A stretch of 64,000 nucleotides of DNA from Euonymus europaeus (Eukaryota > Streptophyta > Magnoliopsida > Celastrales > Celastraceae), in NCBI GenBank assembly GCA_963580455.1, contig OY756960.1, positions 1 to 64,000 on the forward strand. The letters are read 5' to 3'. How positions within the stretch are numbered: the stretch's first letter is position 1; every line of letters begins with the position of its first letter. The position numbers and the translations under genes are program-made. The notes beneath the pieces were generated by a model that was not told the DNA's origin, ran no database searches, and was given only the letters and a program-made list of their open reading frames with translations. Of the stretch, positions 61,901 through 64,000 are shown in pieces.

Positions 61901-64000
61901 AAAGAAATCACATTTCGCGGCTAAATAGGTGAAACGAGACCTAATAGCCACGAGTTCTGAAATCAAAATCCGAAATGCCAGGATTGTAGAGCTTGAAAAG
62001 TAGTGTATAATCAAGCTAAAAATCACCGAATTCAGAACTCAGAGTCAACGGATATTTATAAATCCGTTTACGTAAAGAAACCACATTTCGCGGCTAACTA
62101 GGTGAAACGAGACCTACTAGCCACGAGTTCTGAAATCAAAATCCGAAACGCCAGGATCGTAGAGCTCGAAAAGTAGTGTGAAATCAAGCTAAAAATCACC
62201 GAATTCAGAACTCGGAGTCAACGGATATTCCTAAAACCGTTTACGTAAAGAAACCACATTTCGCGGCTAACTAGGTGAAACGAGACCTACTAACCACGAG
62301 TTCTGAAATCAAAATCCAAAATGCCAGGATCATAGAGCTCGAAAAGTAGTGTGAAATCAAGCTAAAAATCACCGAATTCAGAACTCGGAGTCAACGGATA
62401 TTCCTAAAACCGTTTACGTAAAGAAACCACATTTCGCGGCTAACTAGGTGAAACGAGACCTACTAGCCACGACTTCTGAAATCAAAATCCGAAATGCCAG
62501 GATCGTAGAGCTCAAAAAGTAGTGTGAAATCAAGCTAAAAATCACCGAATTCAGAACTCAGAGTCAACGGATATTCCTAAAACCGTTTACGTAAAGAAAC
62601 CACATTTCGTGGCTAAATAGGTGAAACGAGACCAACTAGCCACGAGTTTTGAAATCAAAATCCGAAAATCCAGGATTGTAGAGCTCGAAAAGTAGTGTGT
62701 AATCAAGCTAAAAATCACCGAATTCAGAACTCGGAGTCAACGGATATTCATAAAACCGTTTACGTAAAGAAACCACATTTCGCGGCTAACTAGGTGAAAC
62801 AAGACCTACAAGCCACGAGATTTGAAATCAAAATCCGAAACGCCAAGATTGTAGAGCTCGAAAAGTAGTGTGAAATCAAGCTAAATATCACCGAATTCAG
62901 AACTCGGAGTCAACGGATATTCATAAAACCGTTTACGTAAGGAAACCACATTTCGCGGCTAACTAGGTGAAACGAGACCAACTAGCCACGAGTTCTGAAA
63001 TCAAAATCCGAAACGCCAGGATCGTAGAGCTCGAAAAGTAGTGTGAAATCAAGCTAAAAATCACTGAATTCAGAACTCGGAGTCAACGGATATTCATAAA
63101 ACCGTTTACGTAAAGAAACCACATTTCGCGGCTAACTAGGTGAAACGAGACCTACTAGCCACGAGTTCTGAAATCAAAATCCGAAACACCAAGATTGTAG
63201 AGCTCAAAAAGTAGTGTGAAATCAAGCTAAAAATAACCGAATTCAGAACTCGGAGTCAACGAATATTCCTAAAACCGTTTACGTAAAGAAATCACATTTC
63301 GCGGCTAAATAGGTGAAACGAGACCTAATAGCCACGAGTTATGAAATCAAAATCCGAAACGCCAGGATTGTAGAGCTTGAAAAGTAGTGTATAATCAAGC
63401 TAAAAATCACCGAATTCAGAACTCAGAGTCAACGGATATTTATAAATCCGTTTACGTAAAGAAACCACATTTCGCGGCTAACTAGGTGAAACGAGACCTA
63501 CCAGCCACGAGTTCTGAAATCAAAATCCGAAACGCCAGGATCGTAGAGCTCGAAAAGTGGTGTGAAATCAAGCTAAAAATCACCGAATTCAGAACTCGGA
63601 GTCAACGGATATTCCTCAAACCGTTTACGTAAAGAAACCACATTTCGCGGCTAACTAGGTGAAACGAGACCTACTAGCCACGAGTTCTGAAATCAAAATC
63701 CGAAATGCCAGGATCGTAGAGCTCAAAAAGTAGTGTGAAATCAAGCTAAAAATCACCGAATTCAGAACTCAGAGTCAACGGATATTCCTAAAACCGTTTA
63801 CGTAAAGAAACCACATTTCGTGGCTAAATAGGTGAAACGAGACCAACTAGCCACGAGTTTTGAAATCAAAATCCGAAAATCCAGGATTGTAGAGCTCGAA
63901 AAGTAGTGTGTAATCAAGCTAAAAATCACCGAATTCAGAACTCGGAGTCAACGGATATTCATAAAACCGTTTACGTAAAGAAACCACATTTCGCGGCTAA
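58900..64000 (-). repeat. Second 8-mer HOR at the right edge
   Basis: ACAAGCCACGAG, joined to the GATTTG variant, occurs at 59521, 60213, 61424 and 62808: spacings of 692 bp (4 monomers), 1211 bp (7 monomers) and 1384 bp (8 monomers). GATCATAG recurs at 59041 and 62328 (3287 bp, 19 monomers). Other markers are GATATTCCTAAAACC, GTGTATAATC, GTGTGTAATC and ACCTACTAGCC. It has the period of the 34.7-41.6 kb HOR but different variant monomers, so the two amplified separately. It continues past the window. Confidence 0.88.

Larger units (their letters stand above)
25903..64000 (-). repeat. 173-bp satellite array, minus-oriented arm
   Basis: About 220 monomers of the same satellite, now reading GTTGACTCCG on the minus strand, continue to the window edge with no gene, RNA or transposon. 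The dyad, GAGCTC, the TTTACGTAAA palindrome and the two GCGAAATG/GCGCAATG variants are all retained. Its 181-bp monomers (27081-27261, 27954-28134, 30729-30909) have CTAGTTGG where the plus arm has CTACTTGG, so the arms are not recent mirror copies. The array clearly extends beyond 64000. Confidence 0.97.

Noticed and set aside
6440..64000. CRISPR-like array, because of regular repeats
   Set aside because: Repeats are contiguous 173-bp satellite monomers with no unique spacers, in a plant-type chromosome.

Overview
This window is the extreme end of a plant-type chromosome and holds no protein-coding gene that I can support. It opens with 645 uninterrupted CCCTAAA units (C-rich strand first, so the physical chromosome end is at base 1). 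This is the Arabidopsis-type telomere sequence used by most land plants. The species cannot be named from the sequence, and I do not recognise the satellite family.

Layout. 1-4516: perfect telomere. 4517-5701: telomere array with scattered variant units and two clean blocks. 5702-5973: a tRNA-derived SINE on the minus strand, lying wholly inside telomeric repeats, with Pol III boxes A and B and a 13-base A tail. 5974-6439: telomeric repeats that degenerate away from the end, with CCCGAAA and CCCCAAA units near the inner edge. 6440-64000: one continuous satellite array of 173-bp monomers (about 330 copies). It runs in plus orientation to 25902, then flips to minus orientation and runs off the window.

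The satellite is organised into higher-order repeats (HORs) that change along the array. The plus arm has a 15-mer (2611 bp) with 13-mer derivatives, a mosaic zone with approximately 2.26-kb 13-mers, and a 9-mer (1565 bp) interrupted by the inversion. The minus arm has a 5-mer (873 bp), a 16-mer (2775 bp), a strong 8-mer (1384 bp), a mosaic of 7-, 8-, 9- and 10-monomer spacings, a poorly ordered zone, and a second 8-mer at the right edge. A recurrent 181-bp monomer (8-bp internal insertion) is a good landmark, and one 221-bp monomer records an unequal exchange at a 9-bp direct repeat.

Nothing here works as a gene set. Terminal repeats would be maintained by telomerase. The satellite evolves by unequal exchange and conversion, and is either a subtelomeric heterochromatin block or, if the chromosome is telocentric, possibly centromeric; the sequence alone does not decide. 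The most notable items are the SINE inside the telomere tract, the satellite orientation switch, and the fine record of recombination in the HORs.
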